A DNA stretch of 64,000 bases from M0108 sp044228795 (GTDB lineage: Bacteria > Pseudomonadota > Gammaproteobacteria > Chromatiales > Chromatiaceae): positions 62,001 through 126,000 of the forward strand of contig JBGAUE010000009.1 of NCBI GenBank assembly GCA_044228795.1. Reading direction: 5' to 3'. Positions 48,392 to 57,158 of the stretch are shown piece after piece. Under the pieces are notes generated by a model. It was given only the letters and a program-made list of their open reading frames with translations, made no database searches and was not told where the DNA came from. Position 1 is the stretch's first letter, and each line of letters begins with the position of its first letter. Position numbers and translations under genes: made by a program.

Positions 48392-50353
48392 ATGGCGACT
48401 TCCAGCGACGAAATGAAAACCAAGGTTTCCTGGCGACGGTATCAAGATGGCCAGCAGGAATGGGGAAATCTCACCCAGAAGATCTTTGTTCAGGACACTT
48501 CCCACAAGTGTCCCACCTATGTCCACAAGACCCCACCTTGTCAGGGTTCCTGCCCCTCGGGAGAGGATATCCGGGGTTGGCTGGCCATCGTTCGCCAGCA
48601 GGAAAAGCCGCCCGTAGGCGTAGAGTGGCAGGAGTATGCCTTCCGTCGTTCCACCGATGCGAATCCCTTTCCTTCCATGATGGGTCGTGTCTGTCCGGCA
48701 CCCTGCCAGGATGGCTGCAACCGCAATGAACTGGAAGACTTCGTCGGCATCAACTCCGTTGAGCAATACATAGGTGATACCGCTATTGCCAAAGGCTACG
48801 GCTTCACCGCCGGTCCCGATACCGGCCGCAAGGTCGCTATCATTGGTGGTGGTCCAGCCGGTTTGGCGGCGGCCTATCAATTGCGCCGCAAGGGCCATGG
48901 CTGCACCATCTTCGAGGCCAACCAGGGCTTGGGTGGCATGTTCAAGTTCGGGATTCCGGGGTATCGCGTTCCACGCGATAAGCTTGACGCCGAAATCCAG
49001 CGCATCCTCGATATGGGCCAGGTCGAGGTCAAATTTGGTGTTCGGGTCGGTCAGGACGTCACAATCGAGCAACTGGAAAAGGACTATGACGCCATCCTCT
49101 GGGCCATCGGCTGCCAAAGTGGCCGTGGTCTGCCCCTAGAGGGCTGGGCCGGTACCCCCAACTGCGTCTCTGGCGTTGCCTTCCTAAAGGCCTTCAACGA
49201 AGGTCGCATGAAGGTCACCGCCGACAAGGTGGTATGCGTGGGCGGGGGCGATACCTCTGTCGACGTCGTCTCGGTGGCCCGTCGCATAGGCCACATCCAG
49301 CATGCCAAGCCATCCGACCTTCCTGAGACTGTCATTCACGATGGTTATGTGGCTCATGATGCCGCCGTCACTGCTGCGGCCCAGGGCGCGGAGGTGACCC
49401 TGACCTCGCTCTTTACGCGGGATAAGATGATGGCCGCCGAGCATGAGGTCCATGATGCTCTGACCGAGGGCGTTACCATCCTCGATGGCGTTATGCCCGT
49501 CGCTATCATCAAGAACGCGGAAGGCCGTGCAACTGGCCTCAAGGTCTGTGATTGTACGATGGACGGTATGCGTCCCATCCCCGTCGAGGGCACCGAGCGC
49601 ATCCTCGAAGCTGATCTGATCGTTTCGGCCATTGGCCAAGGCGGTGATCTCACCGGTCTGGAAGTCATGGATAATGGCCGTGGCCTCATCAATGCGGACA
49701 AATTCCATCAGGTTCCCAACCGGCCTGGTCACTTCGTTGCCGGCGACATTATTCGCCCGCATTTGTTGACGACTGCCATCGGGCAGGCATCGGTAGCTGC
49801 TGATTCCATTGATGAATTTCTCAAGCAGGAGGAGTTTAGTCGCCGACCCAAGGTTGACGTCCATCACTTTGATCTGCTGCGGAAGATGGAGGAGGCCCAT
49901 CTGGCCCCCGAGAGGTTTAATCCCAGCGAACGTGGCGATATGCGTGGCACCTCCGACGGCAACTGGGCCATCCACAACTATGAAGATCGTTCCAATGCCG
50001 AGGTCATCCCGCACAACGAACTTTTCCTCGGTCACTTTGGCTATCACGCTCGCAATCTGCGCAAGGAAGAGGTGCCCACCGCCGAAGAGGTGCTGGGTCA
50101 CTTTCAGGAACGCGTCATCGGACTGTCGGATACCGAGGTCATTGATGAGGCAAAGCGCTGCATGAGTTGCGGCATGTGTTTCGAGTGCGACAATTGCGTC
50201 ATCTTCTGCCCCCAGGATGCGGTTTATCGTGTCAAAAAGGGTGAGAACACCACTGGGCGCTATGTGGCCACCGATTACACACGCTGCATTGGCTGTCATA
50301 TCTGTGCTGATGTTTGTCCCACGGGCTACATCAAGATGGGGCTTGGCGAATAA
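48392..50353 (+). CDS. dsrL: DsrL, NAD(P)H-linked iron-sulfur flavoprotein
   Basis: Partner of DsrAB that transfers electrons from sulfur oxidation to NAD(P)+. 653 residues, similar to GltD. Seen: N-terminal cysteine region (HKCPTYVHKTPPCQGSC), FAD motif VAIIGGGPAGLAAAYQL, pyridine-nucleotide motif VVCVGGGDTSVDVVSV, and two C-terminal [4Fe-4S] motifs CFECDNCVIFCPQDA and CIGCHICADVCPTGY. Essential for sulfur oxidation in A. vinosum. Confidence 0.97.
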   Translation: MATSSDEMKTKVSWRRYQDGQQEWGNLTQKIFVQDTSHKCPTYVHKTPPCQGSCPSGEDIRGWLAIVRQQEKPPVGVEWQEYAFRRSTDANPFPSMMGRVCPAPCQDGCNRNELEDFVGINSVEQYIGDTAIAKGYGFTAGPDTGRKVAIIGGGPAGLAAAYQLRRKGHGCTIFEANQGLGGMFKFGIPGYRVPRDKLDAEIQRILDMGQVEVKFGVRVGQDVTIEQLEKDYDAILWAIGCQSGRGLPLEGWAGTPNCVSGVAFLKAFNEGRMKVTADKVVCVGGGDTSVDVVSVARRIGHIQHAKPSDLPETVIHDGYVAHDAAVTAAAQGAEVTLTSLFTRDKMMAAEHEVHDALTEGVTILDGVMPVAIIKNAEGRATGLKVCDCTMDGMRPIPVEGTERILEADLIVSAIGQGGDLTGLEVMDNGRGLINADKFHQVPNRPGHFVAGDIIRPHLLTTAIGQASVAADSIDEFLKQEEFSRRPKVDVHHFDLLRKMEEAHLAPERFNPSERGDMRGTSDGNWAIHNYEDRSNAEVIPHNELFLGHFGYHARNLRKEEVPTAEEVLGHFQERVIGLSDTEVIDEAKRCMSCGMCFECDNCVIFCPQDAVYRVKKGENTTGRYVATDYTRCIGCHICADVCPTGYIKMGLGE

Positions 50354-50370
50354 TCACTCGGGAGAGGACG

Positions 50371-50859
50371 ATGGCGAATGCCCTGCTCAGAGGCAGCTTC
50401 ATCTCCCTCGGTCTGGCCGGGGCCTTGCTGGCCCTGGCCGTTCAGGCCGCCGGAAACAACTTCGTGGTGACGGGATCCCGGGCCGCGAGCGAGAAAAGCT
50501 GCGTGGAACCGACGGAGTTTATGCGTCGGAATCACATGGAGGTGATTAAGCATCAGCGGGATGAAACGGTACATGGCGGGATCCGCTCGACGAAACACAG
50601 TCTGGCGGGCTGTATCGCCTGTCATGGGGCCAAGGGCCCGACAGGACAGCCGGTGCCAGTCAATGACCATAAACAGTTTTGTGATACCTGTCATGAGTTC
50701 GCAGCGGTCCAGCTAAACTGTTTCGAGTGCCACGCCACGGTTCCGACCGTAAGGATGGCGCCCCTAGCCAATGCGGATGGACCCCATCCGTCGGGTTCTG
50801 GCGCACCGGCACCTGGCACTAGGATACCGTCTGGGCAATCCCAGCCAGCCTTGCGCTGA
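50371..50859 (+). CDS. dsrJ: DsrJ, triheme cytochrome c
   Basis: Periplasmic, membrane-anchored cytochrome of DsrMKJOP. 162 residues from the ATG at 50371, after GGAGAGG; an upstream start at 50314 would overlap dsrL. An uncleaved N-terminal signal-anchor (LGLAGALLALAV) is followed by three heme sites: CIACH, CDTCH and CFECH. Cys44 in SCVEPTEFMRRNHM matches the cysteine that is an unusual distal heme ligand in A. vinosum DsrJ. Confidence 0.96.
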   Translation: MANALLRGSFISLGLAGALLALAVQAAGNNFVVTGSRAASEKSCVEPTEFMRRNHMEVIKHQRDETVHGGIRSTKHSLAGCIACHGAKGPTGQPVPVNDHKQFCDTCHEFAAVQLNCFECHATVPTVRMAPLANADGPHPSGSGAPAPGTRIPSGQSQPALR

Positions 50860-50874
50860 GAAGGAAGAGTGACG

Positions 50875-51651
50875 ATGAATAATCCCAGCGAAGAGATCGA
50901 CCATGGACGCCGAGGTTTCCTTGGCGTGGCGGCGGGAATGGCGACCATCACCCTGGCCCCCGGGGTTCTGCTCCATACCATTGCGTCCGCCCAGCCCCGC
51001 GCTGAGTGGGTCACGGATGCTGCCCGCTACGGTATGCTAATTGATACCAGCCGGTGTGCTGAGGGCTGTACGGCCTGCGTTAGCGCCTGTAACCAGGAAA
51101 ATGGTCTGGATCTACAGCAAATGCCTGCTGGCATGGACCCCGAGAAATGGGACCATCAGGAGGCGCGCTGGATCCGCAAGGTCAAGCTTGAGGACAACCT
51201 GACGGGGCGGGTAACCAACCTACCCATGATGTGCCAGCATTGCGAGCATCCGCCCTGCGTTGACGTCTGTCCCACGGGTGCCTCCTTCAAGCGGGCGGAT
51301 GGTATCGTCCTGGTCGATCGCCACCTCTGCATTGGCTGCCGCTATTGCATGATGGCCTGTCCCTACAAGGCCCGGTCATTCATCCATGCCCCCGTGGAGG
51401 AGAAACTAACCCTGGCTCCGCGTGGCAAGGGTTGCGTAGAGAGTTGTAACCTCTGTGTGCATCGCCGCGATAACGGCCAGGCCTCAACCGCATGCGCTGA
51501 TGCCTGCGCTGCCGAGGGTCATAACGCCATTATTTTTGGCGACATCAAGAACCCGGAAAGTACGTTGAGCAAGGCTTTGGCTGCCATGCCCAGCCGTCAG
51601 ATCCGCGAGAACCTCGCCCTGAACACGGGCGTCCGCTATTCGGGCGTGTGA
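50875..51651 (+). CDS. dsrO: DsrO, periplasmic iron-sulfur protein
   Basis: Ferredoxin-like subunit of DsrMKJOP, exported by Tat. 258 residues from the ATG at 50875. Tat signal seen as HGRRGFLGVAAG. Four cysteine clusters follow: CAEGCTACVSAC, CQHCEHPPCVDVCP, CIGCRYCMMACPYKA and CVESCNLC, as in the DmsB/NrfC family. Partner of DsrP. Confidence 0.97.
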   Translation: MNNPSEEIDHGRRGFLGVAAGMATITLAPGVLLHTIASAQPRAEWVTDAARYGMLIDTSRCAEGCTACVSACNQENGLDLQQMPAGMDPEKWDHQEARWIRKVKLEDNLTGRVTNLPMMCQHCEHPPCVDVCPTGASFKRADGIVLVDRHLCIGCRYCMMACPYKARSFIHAPVEEKLTLAPRGKGCVESCNLCVHRRDNGQASTACADACAAEGHNAIIFGDIKNPESTLSKALAAMPSRQIRENLALNTGVRYSGV

Positions 51652-51670
51652 CGCCGGGGAAGATCCAGAC

Positions 51671-52897
51671 ATGAAGAGAATCGTTTATCGCGAATGGCGG
51701 CTGGCCCCTCGGCGCTACTGGGCCCTGCTCGCCTCCCTCGCCCTCGTCGCTGGAGTTGGCGGGCTCGCCTTTTTGTACATGGAACATCAGGGCCATTGGG
51801 TGACCGGCATGACCAATGAGGTGGTCTGGGGCATGCCGCATATCTTCGCCATCTTCCTCATCGTCGCGGCCTCCGGTGCCCTCAACATCGCCAGTATCGG
51901 CACTGTCTTCAGTAAAACCACCTATCAGCCGCTCGGCCGCTTTTCCGGCCTATTGGCGGTGGCCTTACTCATTGGGGGGTTGATGGTGCTGGTCCTTGAC
52001 CTGGGGCGCCCCGATCGCCTGATCGTGGCCATGACCAGTTATAATTTCCGATCAATCTTTGCCTGGAACGTCATTCTCTATTCGGGTTTTGTGGCTATCG
52101 TTATCGCCTACCTGGTAACCATGGTGGATCGTGCCTTAAAGGGGTACTACAAGGCGGTCGGCACCTTTGCCTTTGTCTGGCGTCTGCTACTGACCACGGG
52201 CACGGGATCAATTTTCGGCTTCATCGTTGCCCGTCAGGCTTACGATACCGCCGTGCTGGCACCCATGTTCATCGTGATGTCCTTTCTTTATGGCCTAGCG
52301 ATTTTCACGCTGTTGCTCATGTTCGCCTACGCCCAGGATGAGCGCCCTATCGGCACCTATATCATTAAGCGGCTCAAGGGGCTCATGGGTATCTTCATCG
52401 CCGGCGTTATGCTCTTCATCCTCATCTATTTCCTGACAAAACTCTATGGTGCCAAGAATTACGATTTGGTGTCTTTCTATCTGGTCAGCGGCGGACGCTA
52501 CACGCTGGTATTTTGGTTTGGCTGGGTGATTCTGGGCCTGCTGGCGCCCTTTGGCATTCTTTTCCATCCCGTGCTGGGTCAGGATAGGCGTTGGATCGCG
52601 GCGGCGTGCGCCTTGGTTATCCTTGGCGGGCTGGCTAGCATTTATGTAATCGTCATCGGCGGTCAGGCCTTTCCAATGGCCATTTTCCCTGGAAAGACCA
52701 TCCTGGAATCTGGATTCCACGATGGCGTCGGTGGTCAGATTGCGGCCTATGCACCCAGCATGCCGGAGTTTCTCCTCGGTATAGGCGGCGTGGCGGTAAC
52801 CCTGATCATCACCGCCATCGGGGTAAGAACCCTGCAGTTCTTACCTGAATCCTTGGCGGATAAGGATGTGGACCCTCACGCGACCATCAGGGTCTGA
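51671..52897 (+). CDS. dsrP: DsrP, NrfD-like membrane subunit
   Basis: Integral membrane quinone-interacting subunit of DsrMKJOP. 408 residues with about ten hydrophobic helices (for example YWALLASLALVAGVGGLAF and IFIAGVMLFILIYFL). The NrfD/PsrC family couples periplasmic FeS subunits such as DsrO to the quinone pool. Starts 19 bases after dsrO. Confidence 0.96.
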   Translation: MKRIVYREWRLAPRRYWALLASLALVAGVGGLAFLYMEHQGHWVTGMTNEVVWGMPHIFAIFLIVAASGALNIASIGTVFSKTTYQPLGRFSGLLAVALLIGGLMVLVLDLGRPDRLIVAMTSYNFRSIFAWNVILYSGFVAIVIAYLVTMVDRALKGYYKAVGTFAFVWRLLLTTGTGSIFGFIVARQAYDTAVLAPMFIVMSFLYGLAIFTLLLMFAYAQDERPIGTYIIKRLKGLMGIFIAGVMLFILIYFLTKLYGAKNYDLVSFYLVSGGRYTLVFWFGWVILGLLAPFGILFHPVLGQDRRWIAAACALVILGGLASIYVIVIGGQAFPMAIFPGKTILESGFHDGVGGQIAAYAPSMPEFLLGIGGVAVTLIITAIGVRTLQFLPESLADKDVDPHATIRV

Positions 52898-52937
52898 TCC
52901 AAACTCCGCCAGAATACTGGGTACTCGAATCCGAAGA

Positions 52938-52966
52938 CGGGGATGATGCTTAGGGTGTCATCCCCG
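52938..52966 (+). other. Hairpin between dsrP and dsrN
   Basis: CGGGGATGA-N11-TCATCCCCG, a nine-base perfect stem in the 102-base gap. Followed by ATCTCTTT, a weak T-run, so it may partly terminate or protect the dsrMKLJOP message. Confidence 0.6.
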
Positions 52967-52999
52967 ATCTCTTTACCGGATCTCGAAAGTTTCTACACC

Positions 53000-54379
53000 A
53001 TGTCCCGCCTCTACATCTCTGCGACCCATAAATCATCAGGAAAAACGACCTGCTCCATCGGGTTATGCCGCGAGTTTTCCCGGCGGGGCTATAGGGTACG
53101 ACCCTTCAAAAAGGGGCCAGACTACATAGATCCTCTTTGGCTCGGCCAGGCGTCTGGCCGTGCTTGCATGAACCTGGACTACAACACCATGGGGGTAGCG
53201 GAGATCTGCGAGACCTTCGCGCGTTCCATGGATGATGCGGACCTAGGTATCATCGAGGGCAATGTGGGCCTATTCGATGCCACGGATCTGCTGGGGAGTA
53301 ACAGCAACGCGGAACTGGCTAAGCTACTCAAAGCACCCGTAGTTCTGGTAGTGGATGTCCAGGGAATTTCGCGGGGCTTGGCGCCCCTGCTTCTCGGTTA
53401 CCAAGCCTTTGATCGCGAGTTGAGGATCGCCGGGATCATCCTCAACAAGGTAGGTGGTAACCGTCACGAAGGCAATTTGCGCAGGGTTGTGGAGCACTAC
53501 ACGGATCTGCCTTTGCTGGGCGCCATCCATCGCGAATCCCGACCCTGGATCGACGAACGCCATTTGGGCCTGATGCCCAGCAACGAGAGTCGTGAGGCCG
53601 AGGCACAGATTGAAGGCATCCGTCGCATGATCGCGGATCAGGTGGACTTGGACGCCTTGTTGCGGATCAGCGCCTCGGCCCCGCCCCTGCCCCCCGGGAG
53701 CGTCTCCCCCAACCCCGCGCTCAGCGGTCGCATCCTGCGTATCGGTATCGCACGGGACGAGGCATTCGGCTTCTATTACCCTGACGACCTAGAGGCCCTG
53801 CGCGCGGCGGGGGCAGAATTAATCCCCTTCAGTCCGGTGCGCGACTCGGGGTTGCCAGAAGTGGATGGCCTCTTCATTGGCGGTGGCTTCCCCGAATACC
53901 ACATGCGTGACCTGGGTGTCAATGCGGCCATGCGGGCGGCGGTGCGAGATTTCATTGAGGGCGGGGGACCTGTTTATGCCGAGTGCGGTGGTCTTATGTA
54001 TCTCTGCCGCAGACTGCGATGGCGGGACGAAAGCGCGCCCATGTGCGGTGTCCTCCAGGCCGATGTAGCCATGCACGAGCATCCCCAAGGCCGGGGCTAC
54101 ATCCATTTACGCGAGCGGGAGGCCTTCCCATGGCCTAAGCTGCCCGATCATACGCCTGAGATTCATGCCCATGAATTCCACCACTCCGCCATCATCGATC
54201 CCGACCCAACCTGGGTCTATGGATACGAGGTTCTACGGGGCAGGGGCGTGAATGGCAGCTATGACGGCATCATTTACAAGAATCTTCTGGCTAGCTATGC
54301 CCATCTGCGCCACGTTGGCGGAGTGGTGTGGCCTGCGCGCTTTATCGCCCAGGTACGTGGTTGTTGCTACCCAGGCTGA
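53000..54379 (+). CDS. dsrN: DsrN, siroheme amidase
   Basis: Cobyrinate a,c-diamide synthase (CobB/CbiA)-like glutamine amidotransferase that amidates siroheme for DsrAB. 459 residues from the ATG at 53000. N-terminal P-loop ATPase domain (ATHKSSGKTTCSIGL, FKKGPDYIDP) and C-terminal class I-type glutaminase domain with the cysteine in VYAECGGLMYL. Upstream in-frame codons at 52943 fall in the hairpin and are not used. Confidence 0.95.
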   Translation: MSRLYISATHKSSGKTTCSIGLCREFSRRGYRVRPFKKGPDYIDPLWLGQASGRACMNLDYNTMGVAEICETFARSMDDADLGIIEGNVGLFDATDLLGSNSNAELAKLLKAPVVLVVDVQGISRGLAPLLLGYQAFDRELRIAGIILNKVGGNRHEGNLRRVVEHYTDLPLLGAIHRESRPWIDERHLGLMPSNESREAEAQIEGIRRMIADQVDLDALLRISASAPPLPPGSVSPNPALSGRILRIGIARDEAFGFYYPDDLEALRAAGAELIPFSPVRDSGLPEVDGLFIGGGFPEYHMRDLGVNAAMRAAVRDFIEGGGPVYAECGGLMYLCRRLRWRDESAPMCGVLQADVAMHEHPQGRGYIHLREREAFPWPKLPDHTPEIHAHEFHHSAIIDPDPTWVYGYEVLRGRGVNGSYDGIIYKNLLASYAHLRHVGGVVWPARFIAQVRGCCYPG

Positions 54380-54480
54380 ATACCCGCGGCCAGGCAGTAT
54401 CGCTGATAAAATACCGGTCAAAGGTGGCGCGGTCTGACCGCGTACGAAAACGCTGACAAAATTGAAGTGAGGACTTGGGT

Positions 54481-54795
54481 ATGTTCAGACTGACCGCATC
54501 CGCCGTGGGGCAAATCTACGAGGCCGCACGTCAGGGGGGCGCCGAGGGCTTGGCCCTGCGACTGGCCGCTCATCAAAAGCCTGATGGCGGCATTGACTAC
54601 CGCATGGGGTTCGACGAGGGCACGGAGGACGACATTCGCCTCGATTGTGAGGGGGTGTCCGTGGTCGTGGCCCCAGAGTATGTCCCGCTTCTCGACCAGG
54701 CAACCCTAGATTTTATCGAGTTGGAACCTGGGCAGTTCCACTTCATCTTCCTCAATCCCAAGGACAGCGGTTACCGACCCCCGAGGACCGACTGA
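54481..54795 (+). CDS. dsrR: DsrR, A-type scaffold-like protein
   Basis: IscA/HesB-fold protein encoded in dsr operons of sulfur oxidisers. 104 residues from the ATG at 54481. The three cysteines with which true A-type scaffolds bind iron-sulfur clusters are missing; only one cysteine (RLDCEGVSV) is present, so it is not expected to carry a cluster. DsrR is reported to act on dsr expression after transcription in A. vinosum. Confidence 0.93.
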   Translation: MFRLTASAVGQIYEAARQGGAEGLALRLAAHQKPDGGIDYRMGFDEGTEDDIRLDCEGVSVVVAPEYVPLLDQATLDFIELEPGQFHFIFLNPKDSGYRPPRTD

Positions 54796-54839
54796 AGCAC
54801 CAACCGTCTGGCGCCGGTATCCCATCCCCGCCCCTGGAT

Positions 54840-55973
54840 ATGACTGAACTCTCTAATGAGGACAGCCTGCGGCTAAACGTCCTCCTGGCTAACCAGCCCC
54901 AGGCGATCCGTATCGACGAGTCCCGGCTCCAGGTTTATGGCCTGTCGGACCGGGGCGAGGCCTGCATTACCCTGAATCCGACCGCTCGGCCAGAGGCCTA
55001 TGTGCGCGCCGTGCGGGAACTCATCTCGGGCCATATTCTTGGTTCCCCTGGCGGCTATCCTACCTATTTGCGGCGTTGGACCCGCATGGGCCAAATGCGG
55101 GACGAGAGCCTTGCCCAACTGCTGCTGCTCGGTGAGCCTGAGGCCGTAGTGGCTGCTGTCTGTTCTCCCGGTCTGACGGATGAGTTGGGGCGTCGCGCCT
55201 GGTGGGCCATGGAAGATGCCGAAAATGCCCGGCGGATGTTAGGGAATGCCGCCATTGTCCAGGGCCGGATGGGTCCGATTCTGGCGACGTACCTGGTGGA
55301 GTTTTTACCCTTCGAGACTGAAATGGAGAAGATGGCGGAATCCGTGCGACTGGTGCTGCAACCGGGTCTTATCGATGAACAGCAGTGCCTGGAGATCTGG
55401 CACAAGGCCAAGCGTAAACCGTCCTATGCCATCGGCTTCCTCCAGGCACGTCCCGACGCCTTGCCCGAGCCGTCATCTGCGCGCGCCGATTTTGAGGCCT
55501 ATGCCCCCCATCTTACGGACTTGCTCGGCGCGGCGAATCCCTGGGCTCAGGCCCTGGAAAAAATGCTTTCCGCACCCGGTCAGACCTGGCTGAAAACCGT
55601 CGCCCAGGTACTTGCTAAGCCCCCGACCCAGGATCTGACCCTAGCCGCCCTCCAAACGGTGGCCGGATATTTCGCCCCTTTGCGCCCTGAAGGCGAGCCG
55701 GACCTGATTTTGGCGGAACTCATCGCCGAGGCCGAGGCCTGTATTGAATCCACCCATGCCCCTGCTCCCCTCCGTGCCTGCCTTGCCAAGGTGCCAAGCT
55801 TGCGCGATGACCTGGTATCCCTGCGAATCCTCTCGGGTCTCGGTTATGGCGTCCTACGTCCCCTGCTGCGCGATTCCACCGCCACTGGCAGTCTCATGCG
55901 TCGTAAGCTTGCCCCGGTGCTGGAGCCAATTGTGGTACATTTGGAAAGATTGCAGAGTGCAGCAAGGCCCTAA
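54840..55973 (+). CDS. dsrS: DsrS
   Basis: Last gene of the dsr operon, 377 residues, soluble and mainly helical, with no known domain or signal peptide. The assignment rests on position directly after dsrR and on length as in A. vinosum. It is convergent with the periplasmic gene at 55984, ten bases apart. Its molecular function is unknown. Confidence 0.88.
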   Translation: MTELSNEDSLRLNVLLANQPQAIRIDESRLQVYGLSDRGEACITLNPTARPEAYVRAVRELISGHILGSPGGYPTYLRRWTRMGQMRDESLAQLLLLGEPEAVVAAVCSPGLTDELGRRAWWAMEDAENARRMLGNAAIVQGRMGPILATYLVEFLPFETEMEKMAESVRLVLQPGLIDEQQCLEIWHKAKRKPSYAIGFLQARPDALPEPSSARADFEAYAPHLTDLLGAANPWAQALEKMLSAPGQTWLKTVAQVLAKPPTQDLTLAALQTVAGYFAPLRPEGEPDLILAELIAEAEACIESTHAPAPLRACLAKVPSLRDDLVSLRILSGLGYGVLRPLLRDSTATGSLMRRKLAPVLEPIVVHLERLQSAARP

Positions 55974-55983
55974 TACATCTTGC

Positions 55984-56601
55984 CTAGCGGCTAGTGCTAG
56001 TGCTTAAGGCCTTCTCCACCGCCGCCAGGTCGATCGCCTGGAGATAGCTCTCGGCATCCGCTTTTTCGATGCCGGTGCCTGACACCCGAATCAGTAAGTT
56101 ACCATTCCCCATCAGGCTGATCTCCCAACCCTTGGCGTCCCGATCCTGATGGATGAGACCGCGCCGACCGGCATGGGTGTAGAGACGGTTGTTCGGGTCA
56201 CTCTGTACCATGAAGGGATTGGACAACAGTAACGTCATCATCGGCAAGAAGGGCGAATTGGCCGTAAGGTTGATCTCCAGGCTGGCGCCGTCCTCCCGGT
56301 GGTACTGGCGGCTAAGGTTGGTGCCGACGATCATGCTTGCCATCCCGCCGGAACTGGCCTGGGATTCCTCTGCCGTCCAGCCGGGGAGGGGTTCGGGCAA
56401 AAGTTTCAACAGGGCTTGGTCGATGCGTTCCTGGATAGCCGCAATCACGAATTGCAGCCCCTGGACGCTGGTCTGGAGTTCGCCGCGCTCATAGGCGGCC
56501 CGAGCGGATTCCAATTGTTCCGAGATCTGATCTGCCCTGAGCGGAGCGGCCAGGCAGGTGGACAGGGCTAGGATGGCAATCGCGAATCTCTGGCTTATCA
56601 T
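55984..56601 (-). CDS. Exported hypothetical protein
   Basis: 205 residues with a signal peptide (FAIAILALSTCLAAPLRA). A helical N-terminal part (SEQLESARAAYERGELQTSV, coiled-coil prone) is followed by a beta-rich domain with the LPEPLPGWTAEESQASSGG segment and a run of hydrophobic strands. It resembles exported proteins annotated only as conserved hypothetical in Proteobacteria. Convergent with dsrS; no partner is evident. Confidence 0.72.
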   Translation of the reverse strand: MISQRFAIAILALSTCLAAPLRADQISEQLESARAAYERGELQTSVQGLQFVIAAIQERIDQALLKLLPEPLPGWTAEESQASSGGMASMIVGTNLSRQYHREDGASLEINLTANSPFLPMMTLLLSNPFMVQSDPNNRLYTHAGRRGLIHQDRDAKGWEISLMGNGNLLIRVSGTGIEKADAESYLQAIDLAAVEKALSTSTSR

Positions 56602-56993
56602 GGTAAGGCCTCTCGGGAGTAGGGTGGCTGGATTCGATCAGGGCATAGTCTGTGAAGGGCGTTAGGCTTCATGTTGCAACCGGGTGCGCCAGGGTCCCCG
56701 TCTATACCTTCGCATAGGGCGGCAAGCCCTGGCGTTACCTGCCGATACCGCAGGGTGTCATTGCGGAGAACATCACTCTGAGCGACCTCGCTCCGCGGTT
56801 CTCGGCCTAGGGGCGTGCAGGGAGAAGGTTTCAACCACGAGATTACAACTGCTTATGGGTTGAGGCGTCACGCGATGGGGGGAAGGGAGGGGGGAGCGCA
56901 AACTCCCTTTTGATGGCTACCGGTTGATTGGGAAAATGCGCAGGAAATAAAAAAAGGTTACCCGTGAAAATCGTGTAACCCTTTGATTATAAT
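56602..56993. other. Intergenic region, 392 bases
   Basis: No credible gene; the reverse open frame at 56598-56834 overlaps the exported gene's start and has no ribosome site. It contains a terminator-like GGGAG-CGCAAA-CTCCC-TTTT (56892-56911, + strand) and, at the right end, the tRNA-Glu terminator. Confidence 0.5.
56947..56982 (-). terminator. Terminator of tRNA-Glu
   Basis: Read on the reverse strand, GGTTAC and GTAACC arms (56956-56961 and 56975-56980) close a hairpin followed by a T-rich run, just beyond the tRNA. Confidence 0.75.
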
Positions 56994-57068
56994 TGGTACT
57001 CCCAAGGGGATTTGAACCCCTGTTACCGGCGTGAGAGGCCAGCGTCCTAACCACTAGACGATAGGAGC
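56994..57068 (-). tRNA. tRNA-Glu(CTC)
   Basis: Reverse strand: acceptor GCTCCTA / TGGGAGT, anticodon arm CTGGC-CTCTCAC-GCCGG (anticodon CTC), T-arm CAGGGGTTCAAATCCCCT and encoded CCA. 75 bases. Confidence 0.95.
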
Positions 57069-57092
57069 GAGAAGAAATAGCGAAGAAGGCGT

Positions 57093-57120
57093 ATTATACG
57101 CACGCGCCAGAGGTTCTCAA
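57093..57120 (-). promoter_or_regulatory. Sigma-70 promoter of tRNA-Glu
   Basis: Reverse strand TTGAGA, 16-base spacer, TATAAT, about 18 bases before the mature tRNA 5' end after allowing for the start site. Confidence 0.8.
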
Positions 57121-57158
57121 GCCGGCTGGTGAAAATTCTACCCCCTAAACCATGCAAT

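Noticed and set aside
56598..56834. 78-residue reverse open frame near tRNA-Glu
   Set aside because: Overlaps the start of the exported gene and has no ribosome site or protein-like pattern.
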